27,059 bases of DNA, taken from positions 1 through 27,059 of the IMG/VR virus record IMGVR_UViG_3300047645_000003. One strand, given 5' to 3'. The stretch is from a virus. Position numbers and translations under genes: made by a program. Positions 12,879 through 20,724 of the stretch are shown here, in pieces (position 1 is the first letter of the stretch; every line of letters starts with the position of its first letter). Below the pieces are notes generated by a model, which saw nothing but the letters and a program-made list of their open reading frames with translations, was not told the DNA's origin and made no database searches.

Positions 12879-13470
12879 AGTTTGTAAGCAATGCGGAAAA
12901 TCTAAACCCTTAACACTCTTTCGGCGTCATTCCATAATGAAAGACGGTTTTAGTAATAAGTGCAAGGAATGTACAGGGAAGCGGGATAAGTTATATGAGG
13001 CGACGCACAAAGAACAAATTAAAGAATCTTACGTCAAATATGACGCTTCCCACAGGCTACAGCGGAGACACTTTCAGAATCAGTATTACGCAGCACATAA
13101 AGAACAAAAACGGAACAGCAGATTAAAACAGCGTTTCGGAATTGATGCAGAAGAGTATCAGCGCCTTCTAACTAAGCAGATGGACGGATGCGCTATATGT
13201 GGAACGACCATTCCAGGCGGGCCGGGGAAAAGGAATCCACTTGGTTTTGCAGTAGACCACGACCACAAGACGGGTAAGGTACGGGGGTTATTGTGCAGAA
13301 ACTGTAATACGGGAATAGGTCTATTAAAAGACAAAGTAAGCGTTATTAGAAATGCCGTTGATTATGTGGAACGTTATGCCAATGAAGGACGCCCAAGCCA
13401 ATTTGCTAATGGTTCAAAACGGATTGAAGACTTGGACCCAATATTATGCAGAAATCGGGCAGGACTTTGA
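12841..13470 (+). CDS. HNH endonuclease (endonuclease VII-like), probable homing gene
   Basis: A 209-residue protein: N-terminal zinc ribbon (CKQCGKSKPLTLFRRHS...CKECTGKRDK, about 15-50), a basic helical linker, then a recombination endonuclease VII-type domain with CAICG, FAVDHDHKTGKVRGLL and CRNCNTGIG (about 118-160) supplying zinc ligands and the HNH catalytic histidines. Such genes nick or cut DNA and spread by homing. It begins inside the portal 3' end and breaks the head operon. The last ~31 residues are a shifted-frame reading of the second portal tail, so the original gene probably ended near 13376. Confidence 0.85.
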   Translation: MEAKPLTNPQKNKVCKQCGKSKPLTLFRRHSIMKDGFSNKCKECTGKRDKLYEATHKEQIKESYVKYDASHRLQRRHFQNQYYAAHKEQKRNSRLKQRFGIDAEEYQRLLTKQMDGCAICGTTIPGGPGKRNPLGFAVDHDHKTGKVRGLLCRNCNTGIGLLKDKVSVIRNAVDYVERYANEGRPSQFANGSKRIEDLDPILCRNRAGL

Positions 13471-13624
13471 AGCCGTTGTAAAGCAGCGTAAATATGAGCA
13501 TGACGCCTTGAATAGCTTGGGTCTTTTGCCAGTATCCCCTATTAGCGCAGTCGCACCCAATGACGAAGAAACCATATCAGAAGAGAAAACCAATGAGTCA
13601 AAAGACACAAACAAGGCAAGTTAA
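13376..13624 (+). pseudogene. Second copy of the portal C-terminal tail
   Basis: This frame encodes a portal tail without the body. Over 50 residues, 33 are identical to the end of the intact portal (shared LLMVQNGL, QYYAE, RKYE). It then runs into a different acidic tail (PNDEETISEEKTNESKDTNK) and overlaps the protease start. It has no plausible start of its own and probably came in with the HNH gene from a related phage. Confidence 0.8.
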
Positions 13625-15488
13625 GACCGGGAATTTATACAGGTCGGCCACATTCGATAAATCAGCCATTGACCTAGAAGCCCGTACAGTTGCCTTAACT
13701 TTCAGCTCAGAAACGCAAGAGGTAGAAAGAAGCTTTGGCGTTGAAGTTCTTTCACATGATGCAGGCGCGGTAGACCTATCTCGTTTACAAAATGGGGCTC
13801 CTTCTCTTTTTAACCATAACCCCGATGCTCATATCGGGACCATTGAAGCCGCTTCTATTGACGTAGCAAACAAAGTAGGACGCGCAACCGTTCGCTTTGG
13901 AACCTCTCAATTAGCAGAGGAAAAGTTTAAAGACGTTCAAGACGGAATCCTAACGAAGGTAAGTGTCGGATATCGGACTAACGAAGCCATTGATTCGGGT
14001 ATCCAAAATGAAAACGGCCTTCCCGTTATCCGTATTACCAAATGGATGCCTTTTGAAATCTCCCTTGTGACCATTCCCGCCGATGACTCGGTAGGCGTGG
14101 GCAGAAGTATTGAAGAAGAAACGAATTTATCAATTCGCTCAGAGGGTGGAACCAAAGAGCGACAGGCGCAACCGGAAGCCCTGGCAGGCAACTCAAGCGC
14201 GATTAACCGCAGCACCAATAACGACAAAAATATCGAGGTAGTAAAAATGGAAAACGTCGAATCTATTAAGCCCGGTGAAGAGCGCAAGCGCGTTACGGAA
14301 ATTATGGAACGTGCGAAGCGTTACGCGGCCCAAGTCCCTGAAGCCTACGAATTGGCGCAAAAGGCCGTCGGTGATGGTACCGACTACAGAAGCTTTGGCG
14401 ATGATCTTTTGTCAAAGATTCAAAGCCAGCCCATTCAGGCAAAAGATAGCCTGGGGATGAGCAAGAAAGAAGCCCGTTCTTATAACTTGATGAACGTGGT
14501 TAACGCTCTTTCTGAAGGCCGTCCTTTGGATGGCGTGGAACGAGAAGCCCATGATGAGCTTGTGAAGCGTGGTTTGGGCAAGCGTAACGGCGCCTATTGC
14601 GTGCCTTGCGACGCTTTGAACCTCCGCGCTAGCAACATTACTAAGGCCAGCGGTGGCGCTGCTTTGGTTGGTACGGAACACAGGCCCCAAGACTTCGTAG
14701 ACTTGCTTTACGCACAGTCTGCCCTCGGCGCTTTGAACGTGCCTTTTATTCGTGGTTTGTCTGGGGATATTGATATTCCTAAACTGACTACCGGCACTAC
14801 GGGCTATTGGGTTGCTGAAGACGCTTCTCCTACGGCCTCCGTCCCTGTTACGGGCTCTTTGAACCTCTCGCCTGCAACGGTTGCGGCTTCCGTCACCATG
14901 TCGCGTAAATTGATGAAGCAGTCTAGCCCTTACGTCCAAGATATTCTTATGAATGATGTCTTGCGCGCAATCGCTGACCAAGTGGACAAGAAATTCTTTG
15001 CGGGTACCGGCGCAAGCGGTATGCCCAAGGGTATTGACCAAGCGATTACAGACGCTTCTACGGCGGCTGTTTCTTCGGCCACTACTATTACTTGGCCTCT
15101 TGTGCAGCAATTCATTACTACTTTGCAAACGTTGAACGTATACGGTGGCGACCTGTCTAACATTAAGTGGGTCTTGCCTCCGGCTATGGCGGCTATTGTG
15201 AAGGGTAAGACCCGTGATGCTGGTTCAGGATTCTATTTCATGGACCAAGGCGGAACTATGGCGGGGCATGACTCCTTTATTTCGCCCAATGCCACTACGG
15301 GCCGCATCTATTTGGCTAACTGGACGGATGTAATGCTTGCCGGTGAATGGGGAAACCTTGAAATCGGTATTACAGACGACCCAGCTAACTTCAATAGCGG
15401 GGCTAAGATTATCCGTTGCTTCTATGACGTGAACTTTGGCGCTCGTAGACCTTCGGCTATTGCTTACGCTTCTACTTTTACTGCCTAG
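13593..15488 (+). CDS. Prohead protease-major capsid protein fusion
   Basis: One frame of 631 residues from ATG 13593 (an ATG at 13560 is also in frame). The first ~175 residues are an HK97-type (U35) prohead protease: VALTFSSETQEVERSFG, PSLFNHNPDAHIG with the catalytic-type histidine, DGILTKVSVGYR, and PFEISLVTIPADDSVGVG with the nucleophile-type serine. The rest is an HK97-fold capsid: a helical delta region (EERKRVTEIMERAKRYAAQV), GAYCVPCD, IPKLTTGTTGYWVAEDA, and GASGMPKGID. Capsid could also be made alone from ATG 14247 behind GAGGT (413 residues). The capsid part uses more uniform codons, as in highly expressed genes. Terminator follows. Confidence 0.93.
   Translation: MSQKTQTRQVKTGNLYRSATFDKSAIDLEARTVALTFSSETQEVERSFGVEVLSHDAGAVDLSRLQNGAPSLFNHNPDAHIGTIEAASIDVANKVGRATVRFGTSQLAEEKFKDVQDGILTKVSVGYRTNEAIDSGIQNENGLPVIRITKWMPFEISLVTIPADDSVGVGRSIEEETNLSIRSEGGTKERQAQPEALAGNSSAINRSTNNDKNIEVVKMENVESIKPGEERKRVTEIMERAKRYAAQVPEAYELAQKAVGDGTDYRSFGDDLLSKIQSQPIQAKDSLGMSKKEARSYNLMNVVNALSEGRPLDGVEREAHDELVKRGLGKRNGAYCVPCDALNLRASNITKASGGAALVGTEHRPQDFVDLLYAQSALGALNVPFIRGLSGDIDIPKLTTGTTGYWVAEDASPTASVPVTGSLNLSPATVAASVTMSRKLMKQSSPYVQDILMNDVLRAIADQVDKKFFAGTGASGMPKGIDQAITDASTAAVSSATTITWPLVQQFITTLQTLNVYGGDLSNIKWVLPPAMAAIVKGKTRDAGSGFYFMDQGGTMAGHDSFISPNATTGRIYLANWTDVMLAGEWGNLEIGITDDPANFNSGAKIIRCFYDVNFGARRPSAIAYASTFTA
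14247..15488 (+). CDS. Internal start: major capsid protein alone
   Basis: In-frame ATG at 14247 preceded by GAGGT seven bases upstream, one of the best ribosome sites in the head operon. It would give a 413-residue capsid precursor starting MENVESIKPGEERKRV, at the junction between protease and delta domain. This matches the need for far more capsid than protease. Alternatively the fusion is cleaved after assembly. Confidence 0.5.
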   Translation: MENVESIKPGEERKRVTEIMERAKRYAAQVPEAYELAQKAVGDGTDYRSFGDDLLSKIQSQPIQAKDSLGMSKKEARSYNLMNVVNALSEGRPLDGVEREAHDELVKRGLGKRNGAYCVPCDALNLRASNITKASGGAALVGTEHRPQDFVDLLYAQSALGALNVPFIRGLSGDIDIPKLTTGTTGYWVAEDASPTASVPVTGSLNLSPATVAASVTMSRKLMKQSSPYVQDILMNDVLRAIADQVDKKFFAGTGASGMPKGIDQAITDASTAAVSSATTITWPLVQQFITTLQTLNVYGGDLSNIKWVLPPAMAAIVKGKTRDAGSGFYFMDQGGTMAGHDSFISPNATTGRIYLANWTDVMLAGEWGNLEIGITDDPANFNSGAKIIRCFYDVNFGARRPSAIAYASTFTA

Positions 15489-15502
15489 CAGTAATTGAAC
15501 AG

Positions 15503-15539
15503 CCTGGGGAAGCCTAAAAACTTCCCCAGGTCAATTTTT
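15503..15539 (+). terminator. Intrinsic terminator after capsid gene
   Basis: CCTGGGGAAG (15503-15512) and CTTCCCCAGG (15521-15530) form a perfect 10-bp stem with an 8-base loop, then TCAATTTTT. It closes the packaging/head operon, probably leaving partial read-through to the connector and tail genes. Confidence 0.85.
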
Positions 15540-15567
15540 GAGAATCATATAAGCAGAGGTCCAAACG

Positions 15568-15921
15568 ATGGCAAACCAAGATATTTTTAACGGCGTTGGA
15601 ACACTAACCCTGATTCCAAACGCAAACTATTCAACGGGAACAACCACGGGTAGCGCGGTTTCTATCTCCCCATATAGCGGCCAGGGTCTTTTAATCCTGA
15701 ATGCTGTCAATGGCGCAACGGGAACGCTTACAGTCACGGTTACTTCAAACGCTGTCACAGTGGCGACCTTTACAACTATTGCGGCTGCTGGCTATTCAAC
15801 ACAGGTCCAGGGTTTAAATATTGATTCTTGCGGTTCTACCCTTACGGCCACGGCCACTAATTCAAGCTCTACGGCTTTTTCATGTTCCTTGATTTTTATT
15901 GCTGAGAAAGACAGTTATTAA
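15568..15921 (+). CDS. Probable head decoration or structural protein
   Basis: A 117-residue beta-rich protein, very high in threonine, serine and alanine (GTLTLIPNANYS, GTLTVTVTSNAVTVATFTTI), with no charged core. It lies directly after capsid and terminator, the usual position of a head decoration or fibre-like capsid protein. AGAGGT precedes the ATG. No family is recognised. Confidence 0.5.
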   Translation: MANQDIFNGVGTLTLIPNANYSTGTTTGSAVSISPYSGQGLLILNAVNGATGTLTVTVTSNAVTVATFTTIAAAGYSTQVQGLNIDSCGSTLTATATNSSSTAFSCSLIFIAEKDSY

Positions 15922-15922
15922 T

Positions 15923-16237
15923 ATGGCTATTAAGTCGGACGTATCAGCCTTCTTCGATTATGAAGCCTTTGCGGTACAGGGTTTTTATCAGAGTGCGACC
16001 GCAAGCGGGGTAGTACCCGTCATATTCGATAACGCGGGAAAGTTTATTGATGAGAACGGTATTCAGTTTGAAACCACTGACCCGACCGCGTATGTGCAGG
16101 CTACAGATGTACCGGCCCCAAGCAATACCGATACTTTGATTATTCCATATCCTGGCGGCGTTACCTACCACGTTACGAAGGCAGACCCTTCAGCAGATAA
16201 CGCAATATTTACGCTGTCCCTTACTAAGGTTTCCTAA
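15923..16237 (+). CDS. Head-tail connector, gpFII-like
   Basis: A 104-residue protein with the gpFII-type plan: an N-terminal helix (DVSAFFDYEAF), VVPVIFDNAGKF, then TAYVQATDVPAPSNTDTLII with PGGVTYHVTKADPSADN (lambda gpFII-type strands, compare its LFVRTDEVRQLRRGDTLTI). It joins the filled head to the tail. ATG 15923 is preferred over an in-frame 15899 start that overlaps the preceding gene. Its stop overlaps the next start (TAATG). Confidence 0.7.
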   Translation: MAIKSDVSAFFDYEAFAVQGFYQSATASGVVPVIFDNAGKFIDENGIQFETTDPTAYVQATDVPAPSNTDTLIIPYPGGVTYHVTKADPSADNAIFTLSLTKVS

Positions 16238-16701
16238 TGTCCAGTCTTCGCCAACAAATTGTAGACGCTATTAAGGCGCGGCTTGTGGGTATTGACACAG
16301 GTTTTGGTTACAACACCAATGCGGGGCTACATATCAGCACTTGGCGAAATAAGCCTTTTGAACTTAAAGAAATGCCAGGGATTAACCTTTCTGATACCAA
16401 AGAAACGCAAGAAGCTTGGAACCTCGCACCAAACGGCGGCACTTGGCGCAGAACGTTAACAATAGAAATAGGTTTTGCTGCTGGTTCTGCTTCTAGCGCA
16501 GGTGTTGACGTACTCGGTAGGCAAGTAGAAGCCGACATTGAAGCCGCTATAAAATTAGATCCGACTTGGGGCGGTTTAGCGGAATGGTCAACCCCGGTTT
16601 CTAGTGAACTGGGAGTAGACCAGGGAGCCGACGCGGTTTGTGCGGGAAAACTAACCTTTAACGTTATCTATCGTACTGATGCCTGGAATTCTAACGCTTA
16701 A
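16237..16701 (+). CDS. Tail terminator/minor tail protein, gpU-like
   Basis: A 154-residue protein starting MSSLRQQIVDAIKARLVGID, with RTLTIEIGFAAG and VLGRQVEADIEAAI then FNVIYRTDAW. This strand-helix-strand arrangement is typical of gpU-type tail terminators, which stop tail-tube growth and receive the head. The start overlaps the connector stop. The family assignment rests on pattern and on position just before the tube gene. Confidence 0.65.
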   Translation: MSSLRQQIVDAIKARLVGIDTGFGYNTNAGLHISTWRNKPFELKEMPGINLSDTKETQEAWNLAPNGGTWRRTLTIEIGFAAGSASSAGVDVLGRQVEADIEAAIKLDPTWGGLAEWSTPVSSELGVDQGADAVCAGKLTFNVIYRTDAWNSNA

Positions 16702-16718
16702 TTATTAAGAGGTAAATC

Positions 16719-17690
16719 ATGTCTCAATCGTATGGTTACAATTTTAGTTTAGGTGTCGGCGTAGAAACGACTTACGGCACAGCAGTTGCGCCAACTTCTT
16801 TTATGGAAGTTACAGAGGAAAGTTTAAACTATAAAAACGGGGTTAAGGCCCGCACGGTGTTAGGCAAGTCCTACAGTGACGCCTATGTGGGCGAAAAGCA
16901 GAGCGTTGACGGCTCTATTTCTTGGCCTGCAACGTATCAGAACGCGGCAGAGGAAACCCTTTTAAAGTCTGCCTTTGGTGCATGTTCTTCGGCTATTTCT
17001 ACGGGCGTAGTCTATGACCATACGTTTACCTTATCGGATGCCCTCACAGAGCGCGGCCTTTCTGTCTATGTTGACACAGACTCAACCCACCTTGGCGGAA
17101 CTACGGCCCAACAGTTTGTAGGGTGCGGGGTTTCGTCTCTCAAAATCAGTCAATCCGTAGAAGGTTATTTGTCTCTGTCTGCTGATATCGTAGGCAAGGG
17201 CCATAATTTAATTGCCCGTGTTACTCCATCCATTCCAAGCTTTAAAGGTGTGACCTGGGACCAAGTATCAAGCCTTACTATTGGCGGCACTGCTTATAAC
17301 GCAAGGGTTACAGAGTTTCAGATTGATAACTCTCTTGCCTCGGATCGCTTCAACCTGGGAAGCCGTCAACGTGTCGGACTTGGGCGCGGTGGTGTTCGTA
17401 AGGTATCGGGGAAGGTGTCTATCGAACTTGCCGACACAGCCCTTTTAACTGCCTTCAAGGCCGGTACAGAGGTTGCAATCTCTTGCGTTTGGACTGGGGC
17501 ACTTGCGGGAAGCAGCCTTAACTACTCTAAGACTTTGACCCTTCCGCGCTGCATTCTCACGGCTGACGTGCCAAGCGTTAAGGATGTTGGCCCAATCGTT
17601 ATTGATTATCCGTTTACGGCCTTTGCCGTTGAAGGCCAAGGAAATGAAATTCAATTGGTTTGCCGCAACTTATCTACAGCCGTAGCTTAA
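16719..17690 (+). CDS. Major tail tube protein
   Basis: A 323-residue protein beginning SLGVGVETTYGTAVAPTSFM, the signature opening of the phage tail tube family (Phage_tube_2). Alternating beta strands follow (YVGEKQSVDGSISWPATYQN; SSLKISQSVEGYLSLSADI; VSGKVSIELADTALLTAF). It polymerises into the hollow siphovirus tail. AGAGGT precedes the ATG; the tail chaperone gene follows. Confidence 0.85.
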   Translation: MSQSYGYNFSLGVGVETTYGTAVAPTSFMEVTEESLNYKNGVKARTVLGKSYSDAYVGEKQSVDGSISWPATYQNAAEETLLKSAFGACSSAISTGVVYDHTFTLSDALTERGLSVYVDTDSTHLGGTTAQQFVGCGVSSLKISQSVEGYLSLSADIVGKGHNLIARVTPSIPSFKGVTWDQVSSLTIGGTAYNARVTEFQIDNSLASDRFNLGSRQRVGLGRGGVRKVSGKVSIELADTALLTAFKAGTEVAISCVWTGALAGSSLNYSKTLTLPRCILTADVPSVKDVGPIVIDYPFTAFAVEGQGNEIQLVCRNLSTAVA

Positions 17691-17716
17691 CCACAGTCCC
17701 TATATGAGGTGCCTTT

Positions 17717-18067
17717 ATGAGTCTCAAAGATATTAAAAGCAGAAGCCGCAAGACGAAAGAAATCACTCTGCCGGTATGCGGTCTAGTTGTAAATCTAAAA
17801 GAACCCACAGTAGGCGAAAAGTTGCCCCTTGTGAGTAACAAGGCCGTTACTTCTGAAGAGCAGGCCCAACTAACCGCCGACCTTATCGCCCTTTGTTTTG
17901 GTTCATGGAATGAAGAAGGGGCGCTAGTTTCCAAGCCTTCCAAGGATTGCACAGAACTAGAGTTATCAGTTTATGACCTGGGACAGGACGACTTTACAGC
18001 CCTGGCAGAGGCCGTTACCTCTCTTTTAGGGGTGCAGGCTGACGCCGAAACTAAAAGCGCTGCATAG
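17717..18067 (+). CDS. Tail assembly chaperone, upstream frame (G-like)
   Basis: A 116-residue protein (MSLKDIKSRSRKTKEITLPV...) with ITLPVCGLVVNLKEPTVGEK and LTADLIALCFGSWNEEGAL, as in gpG-type chaperones that coat the tape measure. GAGGTGCC lies before the ATG. It is between tube and tape-measure genes, the conserved site. Its 3' end overlaps a second frame that continues to 18257. Confidence 0.75.
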   Translation: MSLKDIKSRSRKTKEITLPVCGLVVNLKEPTVGEKLPLVSNKAVTSEEQAQLTADLIALCFGSWNEEGALVSKPSKDCTELELSVYDLGQDDFTALAEAVTSLLGVQADAETKSAA

Positions 18068-18257
18068 GAATGAAACAACTGTAGTAAATATTCATATGCT
18101 TGCCCGTGAATATGGAGTCCTGCCCACAGAGATAATGGATATGCCGGAAAGTGTATTTATGGAAAACCTGGCTATATACAACATAGGGCAACGGTATTTA
18201 AACAAGCAGGCCCGACGCTCAAGCAATGAAGTAGAGGTAAGACCTGGCAGGCTCTAG
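18030..18257 (+). CDS. Tail assembly chaperone, downstream frame (T-like), by frameshift
   Basis: A 75-codon open frame, offset by +1 (equivalent to -2) from the G-like gene, that opens at 18030 exactly at a GGGG and continues past the G stop. The distal part (IHMLAREYGVLPTEIMDMPE, then AIYNIGQRYLN) has the style of GT-type second chaperones. It has no ribosome site of its own; ATG 18096 would give 53 residues. Candidate slip sites are GGGG at 18029-18032 and AAAA at 18053-18056. Confidence 0.65.
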   Translation, partial: GCRLTPKLKALHRNETTVVNIHMLAREYGVLPTEIMDMPESVFMENLAIYNIGQRYLNKQARRSSNEVEVRPGRL

Positions 18258-18311
18258 GGCTGGAAATATCCGGCCCTTATTTTTAAGACGAACTATTAGA
18301 AGGCTGCCCAT

Positions 18312-19976
18312 ATGGCTTCCGAATTAACCAAGGTACTTAACATAGTTGTAAAGGCCACGAACCAAAGCAAAGCGGCTTTGACTGAGCCCTTTAAGTCCCT
18401 TTCTGACCTTGGCTCGAAAATGGGTACGCTTGCCATCCCAGCAGCGGCAGCGGCTACCGCCGTAGCTACCGCCTTTGCAGCAATGGAATTAAAGTTTGCT
18501 GAAACTGCTGACCAAATGGGGAAGGCTGCACAGAAGGCAGGGACAACAACCGAAACCTTTTCAAGTTTGGCCTATGCCGCTAGTCAATCCGATGTATCAA
18601 CAGAACAGTTAAGCGGTGGACTTGCCAAGTTATCTAAAACAGCTTATGCGGCGGCTTCTGGTAATGCTGAAGCACAGGCGGCATTTAAAACCCTTGGTGT
18701 CACGGTTACAGATACTAACGGCAAGCTTTTACCTACTGAAACCATTCTTAAAAAAGTATCGGAAGCCTTTGCCACTCATGCAGATGGAGCCGCTAAAGCC
18801 GCTTTAGCCCAAGCCGTGTTTGGAAAGTCTGGGGCTGACCTTATCCCCATGCTGAATGAAGGGGCAGCGGGCCTTACTGAGATGCAGGCAAGAGCGCAAG
18901 AACTCGGTCTAGTCATATCCGATCAAACCGCCAAGAGCGCTGAGAAATTAAACGACAACCTTGATAACCTCAAGCAAGTGGGTTTCACGGGTGTTTTTAA
19001 TTCGATCAATAAAGATTTAATGCCTGCCCTTGGGAATCTTTCCTCTACATGGGTTGATATTGCCAAAGACCTTTTGCAGACCTTCGGCCCTGCTCTTGAA
19101 TGGGTAGGGGGTAAAATAGCTACTGTAGCTAAAAAGATAACAAGTATGGCTGCTGGCGCTATTGATGCCTTCAAGCTTGTTGGGGATGCTATCGGTGTGG
19201 TGCTGGCTACAGGTGTAGACGCTTGGGAAAACGGAATAGGAAGCGCAAAGAAAACCTTTTCTAGTGGCGTTGATGGCATTTTAAATGACGTAACTAAAAT
19301 GGGTTCTCAGATTGACAAGGTTTGGGAGACGAACGCCGACACGCTAGAAAAGTCTGCAAACAAACAAAAAGCAAGTTTCGCAAACCTTCAAACCGCAGAG
19401 AAGACAACTTATACCCGTAGCAATGACCTCTTACTTAAAAACATTATCGCTTATCAGAAGGCGGCAAAGGATAAAGAGAAGGCCGACAAGGAAGAAGCCG
19501 CAGCATATAAGAAGGCTCAAGAGGAAAAAGCAAAGTGTCTAAGTGATTCTCTTGATTACATTGGTACGTTGTCAACGGCCAAGAATAAGGAATTGGCCGC
19601 AATCGGTAAGGCCGCAAATATTGCACAGGCTACGCGCTCTACCTATGTAGCCGCAAACGAGGCTTTGGCCTCAGCCCCACCACCTGTTAGCTATGTTTTG
19701 ATGGCCGCTGTTATAGCTGCTGGTTTGGTTAACGTTGCCAGTATCGCAGGCGTTCAATTAGCAGAGGGTGGCGTTGTTCAACCCCAGGCGGGCGGCGTCC
19801 ATGCGCTCATTGCTGAAGCCGGACAAGCTGAAGCGGTTATTCCTCTTGACCGTGCTGGAATCCTTGGAGGCCCAACAAGCGTTAACGTTTATCTTGATGG
19901 TAAATCAATCCTCAAATATGTGGGCGACTCTATTAAGAGCAATCGGTTAAATGTTTATTCTGGGGCGGTGGTTTAA
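18312..19976 (+). CDS. Tape measure protein
   Basis: A 554-residue protein that sets tail length and helps eject DNA. It starts with VLNIVVKATNQSKAALTEPF and contains the family region QAVFGKSGADLIPMLNEG. Long alanine/lysine-rich helices follow (KAAKDKEKADKEEAAAYKKA), with hydrophobic stretches near 33-58 and near 465-485 (SYVLMAAVIAAGLVNVASIA). It ends AEGGVVQPQAGGVHALIAEA and AEAVIPLDRAG, the standard C-terminus of tape measures. The length suits a short to medium siphovirus tail. The stop overlaps the next ATG. Confidence 0.93.
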   Translation: MASELTKVLNIVVKATNQSKAALTEPFKSLSDLGSKMGTLAIPAAAAATAVATAFAAMELKFAETADQMGKAAQKAGTTTETFSSLAYAASQSDVSTEQLSGGLAKLSKTAYAAASGNAEAQAAFKTLGVTVTDTNGKLLPTETILKKVSEAFATHADGAAKAALAQAVFGKSGADLIPMLNEGAAGLTEMQARAQELGLVISDQTAKSAEKLNDNLDNLKQVGFTGVFNSINKDLMPALGNLSSTWVDIAKDLLQTFGPALEWVGGKIATVAKKITSMAAGAIDAFKLVGDAIGVVLATGVDAWENGIGSAKKTFSSGVDGILNDVTKMGSQIDKVWETNADTLEKSANKQKASFANLQTAEKTTYTRSNDLLLKNIIAYQKAAKDKEKADKEEAAAYKKAQEEKAKCLSDSLDYIGTLSTAKNKELAAIGKAANIAQATRSTYVAANEALASAPPPVSYVLMAAVIAAGLVNVASIAGVQLAEGGVVQPQAGGVHALIAEAGQAEAVIPLDRAGILGGPTSVNVYLDGKSILKYVGDSIKSNRLNVYSGAVV

Positions 19977-20722
19977 TGCGCCTTTATTATCAAAATCTTG
20001 TATCAATCGCAACTATCACGGCTTCAACGGCTAACGCCGAATATCCCGCCTCGAACGTCGTGCATATACACCCCTCGAAGGTATGGAAGACAACCGGAAC
20101 ACAGGCGACCGAAACCTTAACCTTTGACCTTGGAACAGCTCAAAACATTACGGCCTTTATAGCTTACGGCACGAACTTTGATGGCACAGAAACCGGGATT
20201 GCTCTTTCAGGTTCTTCAAGTAACTCATTTCTGACTTCGACAAGCTACGGTCTTACGTTAAGCGGTACTACGTTAAGCGCAACCCTTACGGCTTCATATC
20301 GTTATTGGCGCTTAACCTTTACAAAGGCAAATGCAACGGATATACGGAGCATAGGAAATATTTATCTAGGCACCTACGTTGACGCCACAGACCCCAGTTA
20401 CAGCAATACGAAGATAACCGCTAATAAACGCTCGGTTTCCGGCAGGTCCATAGGCGGGCAGTATTACGGAACTTACCGCAAGCCATACAAGACTTGGGCT
20501 ATTCCATTTGATTCAATTATCGAAACCGATGCGGCCAAGTATAGAGCCCTTAGTGATACGGTTGCCGACTGCTACCCCTTCTACTTTCAACTATCTCCAA
20601 CGGTTACAGGCTTTACGAATATTTGTTATGGCGTCCTAACAGGCGCCTACACGGAGACTAACAAAGGTTTTGATGGCCGTATTCTTTGGGACGTAGACCT
20701 TAAAATTGATGAGCTGGTATAA
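19976..20722 (+). CDS. Distal tail protein with discoidin-like N-terminus
   Basis: A 248-residue protein. Residues ~15-135 show a beta-sandwich, discoidin (F5/8 type C)-like pattern: YPASNVVHIHPSKVWKT, ETLTFDLGTAQNITAFIAYG and YRYWRLTFTKANAT. The C-terminal half (RSVSGRSIGGQYYGTYRKPY, YPFYFQLSPTVTG) probably contacts the tail tip. The start overlaps the tape-measure stop and the hub gene follows 3 bases later, so it is a minor or distal tail component, perhaps sugar-binding. Confidence 0.65.
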   Translation: MRLYYQNLVSIATITASTANAEYPASNVVHIHPSKVWKTTGTQATETLTFDLGTAQNITAFIAYGTNFDGTETGIALSGSSSNSFLTSTSYGLTLSGTTLSATLTASYRYWRLTFTKANATDIRSIGNIYLGTYVDATDPSYSNTKITANKRSVSGRSIGGQYYGTYRKPYKTWAIPFDSIIETDAAKYRALSDTVADCYPFYFQLSPTVTGFTNICYGVLTGAYTETNKGFDGRILWDVDLKIDELV

Positions 20723-20724
20723 AA

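Noticed and set aside
13352-13624. 90-residue gene starting at 13352
   Set aside because: Its first codons lie in the HNH gene, it has no ribosome site, and the rest is a portal tail copy.
14412-15128. 238-residue minus-strand frame
   Set aside because: Lies entirely opposite the capsid gene and comes from its regular codon use.
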